Shown: one piece after another, positions 61,001 through 64,000 of the stretch
How the letters are laid out: every line of letters begins with the position of its first letter
Numbering within the stretch: position 1 is the stretch's first letter
NCBI GenBank assembly: GCA_905250125.1
Contig: CAJNOL010000135.1
Location: forward strand, 1 to 64,000
Length of the DNA: 64,000 nt
Direction: 5' to 3'
DNA from: Rotaria sordida
Taxonomy: Eukaryota > Rotifera > Eurotatoria > Philodinida > Philodinidae
Program-made: the position numbers and the translations under genes
The notes under the pieces: model-generated
What the model was told of the DNA's origin: nothing
Database searches by the model: none
What the model saw: only the letters and a program-made list of their open reading frames with translations

Positions 61001-62230
61001 ATATGAAATTAGATTTGATAATAAATTTCATTTATTCTATTTAACATACTCATTGATGTTAATTGATTCCACATTTGAATTAAATGTTCGATTTTATCTT
61101 TAACTTCATGATTATTTATATAACAACATTTAATTAATTCATTAAAATGTTGTTGTCGTTCATTCAAAGCTAATTCAATTGTCTATGTAAAAATAATATT
61201 TTAGATTTTAATAAATAAAAAACAAAACAAAACAAAAAAAAGTTGTTTTTTTTTACTTGATTATCAATTGTTTTTGATTCATTTATAAAATTCTTTAACC
61301 AATTAATTAGTGAATCTAATTCAAGAAGAAATCCACGTTGTTGTTCAATACGATTTTCTAACTGAATACGTGCTGTTGTTACAGATTTAGCAATCTATAA
61401 ATAAATAATAATGATGAGAGAAACAGAAAACACAAAGAAGAAAGTATCACGCACCTCTGTCAATTCATCAGTCAACGAACGAGTTACTTCGCTTGTTGTC
61501 ATATCATCACCTTTCAACGTACGACGATTTTCATCTAGTAAAGTTTTTAATCGATTGACTTCTTGTTCACATTCCTTGGGAAAAAAAAAGAAAAAGAAAA
61601 CGAACATATTCAACGTTTTGTTGCCCCGTGTTAAATATTAGATTGTTATCAATAATATACTTTAAGCTGATATAGAAGACTATGCTCATTGATTTCATTA
61701 TCCGATGAAATCATTGAATCGAGAAAGTATTTTCTATCATCAATCATATTGTGATTGTTCATCGTCAATTGCTTTTGTTGATAGATTAATTCTCTAGCCA
61801 ATGTAAGCCAACTTTCAATATAATGAACGAGATTTTCATTTTGCTTGGTTAAACGATCTTCCTCCTTATTTCGTTCAGGTGATGCATAGCGTGATGCGTG
61901 TCTACAACAAATATATAATATAAATCATTTAGATCATGTATGATACTAATAATAAATGCTTAAGATTGAAAGTATAACACATCAAAATTACTATTAATCA
62001 TAAGTAACCTATGAGTAAAATGGGAGGGAATAGAAAATAACCTTTCTTTAAGTGTATTTAATCCTTCAGTAAGAATTCTCCATTGTTCTTTAACATTGGC
62101 TATTTCATTTGTCATCTTAGTTGCTTGTTCATCCGGTAAATCAGCAGCCATCGTACGATTTAATGTTGTAGCACGTTCTAATAATGATTTGTATTTACTT
62201 AATTCATCAAGGTTCTAGGAAAAAAAATAG

Positions 62231-62265
<35 letters not shown>

Positions 62266-63815
62266 CATATATATTAAAAAAGTTGAAACCATTCATTGTA
62301 TATCATAATACACTTTCATTTAACGATCAATCAAAAGTCGTTTACGCCTTTCTCATTATTTTTATATGAAAGTTTGATTTCACATTAAATTTTGTTTTAC
62401 TTCTTTTCTTTTTTTGTTTTGTTTTGTTTTTTAAACATACTTTGATGATAAGTAATGCTCGTTGTTTATTAACTGATTGTAAAACTTCATGAATATTAGC
62501 ATTTGTTGATGATAACCATGAAGACAAACGTTCAATATATTGATTGTATTCAACAAAGGAACTTGTATCAACCATTTTAAGACTATAATGTTTTTTATAA
62601 TCGTTACATAAACAAGAATATTCGTTTATTAAACGTTCAACAAGTGACGATTTTGATACAAGTTGCTTTGCTGTTTGAACGGCTGGTGCAAGACTATTAA
62701 TAGCGTCTTTGATAGCCTAGAAAATATTTATTAAAAATATGTTAATGTTACTTAATTAACAAGCATGTTGTTCTATGACAATTATAAGTGTTGAAGGTTT
62801 TCTAATATTATATTCTATGCTCAATCGACTAAATGAATGATTTTTCTTGTTCTTACTATGCTACTTCTCTTTCGTTCTTAACTCTTCAGAATTGACAAGA
62901 AAAAAAAAGGAATGGATTGTGTGAAGCCTCTCTTTCCTTTTATGAATCGAACACACAATAGCTACTATGTTTTTACTATATATATATATATATATATGAA
63001 TATATGTGTATGTTTGGCGAGTAATCAAGTGTAGGAGAAAGAAAAAGTTACAAGCTATCACGGAACATACAAAGATGATTAAATAATATGAATAGTAAAG
63101 ATAGAAGAATGTATATACATATTAACGTGATACAACCATTACTCATGTATGTGTATGTGAATAAAATGAGAGAGTTCTTTGTTGTTTTTTTTGCTTAGTA
63201 AGATTAGTTATATGAATATATGATGTAAAGTATATTAAGTTTTAAAATGAAATTATTTCTTTTGACTGTAAAGAATAGAATTTACATTAAAAAGTCATGG
63301 TTTATTTAAATAAAAGAGTAGTTTTTTTAAGTTCATTCAATAGTAAAAGTTATGAAATTGAAGATAAATGACGAAATATTTGATTGGAATGAAAAAGGAT
63401 ATAATTTGTTTTTTTTTTAAAAGAAGAATAAATGACTGTAGAAAAGAGACTATAGTTTCTATACGTGGATCTAATAGCTACTATACTTATGTAATACGTT
63501 AAGATTCAATCTATTAGAGAAGCTTGTAATGTGATCTTTGTACGATTTTTATCAAGGATTTCGATTGATTAATAGTATAATCAAAGTTATTACACTTCTA
63601 TCATCAATATTGATATGCCTAATTTCATTATAATAACGAATATTTCTTACTTGAAGTTTATTTGTTAATTCTTGTTCATTTAATTTTGTTGTTTCTTTTT
63701 GAATAGTTAATATAGATAGATGTTTACTTAAAGTTGATATAGATGATAGTAATTTTTCTACACAATGAATAAAATCAGCAGGTATGTTCTCTTCTTTCTC
63801 AGTAGGCGATGCCAT
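52063..63815 (-). CDS. Dystrophin/utrophin homologue (5' end possibly incomplete)
   Basis: 29 minus-strand exons, all in phase, 1562 aa from the ATG at 63815. First to last: 63815-63651, 62716-62441, 62214-62042, 61901-61661, 61574-61455, 61394-61257, 61182-61050, 60001-59808, 59743-59659, 59605-59265, 59191-58919, 58167-58053, 57837-57653, 57571-57437, 56303-56182, 56112-55966, 55900-55862, 55804-55707, 55657-55441, 55037-54952, 54895-54798, 54606-54529, 54472-54194, 54132-53948, 53567-53523, 53463-53400, 52840-52460, 52403-52271, 52205-52063. About 900 residues of spectrin-type helices lead to a WW domain ([25 protein letters not shown]), EF-hand-like helices ([28 protein letters not shown]), a ZZ finger ([20 protein letters not shown]) and a C-terminal coiled coil ([19 protein letters not shown]). 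This is the dystroglycan/syntrophin-binding end of dystrophin, which links membrane to cytoskeleton. No actin-binding CH domains are seen. Confidence 0.92.
52930..53260. repeat. Family B foldback relative in dystrophin intron
   Basis: The right part (about 53140-53240) matches the reverse complement of 26030-26150, including TCGACTTCAGA and ACGAACTCTTTTA. The left part (about 52934-53000) matches 26019-26085 in direct orientation, including ACGAGGAAACTA. It is therefore a second, shorter foldback of the same family, in the intron between exons 52840 and 53400. Confidence 0.65.
53690..53860. repeat. Degenerate short tandem repeat in dystrophin intron
   Basis: The word TGATTGTATATCAA occurs twice (about 53742-53755 and 53776-53789) within related sequence containing repeated GTCACAGTCTATG/GGTTTGTGAC words. 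Similar wording (GTCACGGTCTATGATC) occurs near 51421, suggesting an old dispersed repeat. Confidence 0.4.
56304..57436. other. 1.1-kb dystrophin intron with no further feature
   Basis: Lies between the last spectrin-type exon before the WW region and the preceding coiled-helix exons. AT-rich, no open frame with coding character. It could hold an internal promoter for a short isoform, as known in vertebrate dystrophin genes, but nothing in the sequence shows it. Confidence 0.4.
60002..61049. other. 1.0-kb dystrophin intron
   Basis: Separates two spectrin-type exons. Contains a GA-rich stretch near 60125-60145 and an open frame at 60307-60615 on the + strand that looks accidental. Nothing else supported. 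Confidence 0.4.
62228..62275. repeat. TA microsatellite in dystrophin intron
   Basis: A long TA dinucleotide run with a few interruptions just 3' of the exon boundary at 62214 (on the minus strand, 5' of the acceptor). A second TA run lies at about 62975-62998. Confidence 0.75.
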
Positions 63816-64000
63816 ATTGTAACTAGATTTTGTACATTAGAGAAGAGAGAGAGAAAAATCTTGAAATAGACAACGTGATGATAGATTTGCTTGTTATGTT
63901 TGATAAGAACAATACAAGACAACGATAACAAGAAAAGAATATGGGAGAGAGGCAAAGAAAAGCAAATCAACCAACGACTAATTGTCGCCTATGTCAATAG
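63816..64000 (-). promoter_or_regulatory. 5' flank or upstream intron of the dystrophin gene
   Basis: On the minus strand this is pyrimidine-rich and ends TCTAG then TTACAATATGGC at the first visible ATG. The TCTAG could be a splice acceptor, making the exon internal, or the stretch could be the promoter and 5' UTR of a short form. The window ends before this can be decided. Confidence 0.35.

Noticed and set aside
1..64000. CRISPR arrays, prokaryotic operons, rRNA and tRNA genes
   Set aside because: No regularly spaced repeats, Shine-Dalgarno-led gene strings, rRNA-like blocks or convincing cloverleaf sequences were seen; all genes are intron-bearing animal genes.

Overview
The window is eukaryotic, metazoan nuclear DNA. 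Introns are mostly short (about 45-90 bp), AT-rich and GT-AG. The genes belong to animal families: an astacin protease, the BLOC-3 subunit HPS1, Ly6/uPAR three-finger proteins, a discoidin-domain receptor, SMYD4 and dystrophin. The AT-rich sequence, compact genes interrupted by occasional kilobase introns, and the DNA transposons (Tc1/mariner, piggyBac, pogo, foldback elements) would fit a bdelloid rotifer such as Adineta or Rotaria. That assignment is an inference from style, not a demonstrated identity.

Layout. 1-3.9 kb: no recognisable gene. 3.9-15.9 kb (+): a secreted or surface-tethered astacin metalloprotease. Its active-site motif is split by a 3.7-kb intron and its C-terminal beta-domain exon is duplicated; a Tc1-type element lies between the two copies. 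15.9-20.0 kb: a transposon-rich gap with a pogo-like transposase fragment and an 850-bp piggyBac-type element flanked by TTAA. 20.2-25.5 kb (+): HPS1, 14 exons, about 707 aa. 25.7-28.1 kb: two Ly6-like genes in tail-to-tail orientation, stop codons only 40 bp apart. 28-32 kb: AT-rich intergenic DNA with a dispersed repeat. 32.0-37.8 kb (-): a discoidin-domain receptor, 15 exons, 884 aa, whose kinase DFG motif reads NSA, so a probable pseudokinase. 41.4-42.0 kb (+): an unrecognised two-exon gene. 44.3-50.9 kb (-): SMYD4-type TPR/MYND/SET protein. 52.1-63.8 kb (-): dystrophin/utrophin homologue, 29 exons, 1562 aa from the first visible Met, with spectrin repeats, WW, EF-hand-like, ZZ and coiled-coil regions. 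No actin-binding domain is seen before the window ends.

The genes are not an operon or pathway cluster. They are ordinary single-copy animal genes plus one local duplicate pair. The unusual material is: the receptor with a lost DFG; the patchwork divergence of the astacin exon duplication; foldback elements inside introns; a phase break in SMYD4 that suggests an unseen small exon; the changed second metal site in the ZZ domain; and a change of composition near 20 kb. Exon borders were read by eye from splice signals, reading frame and family similarity. No database search was possible.
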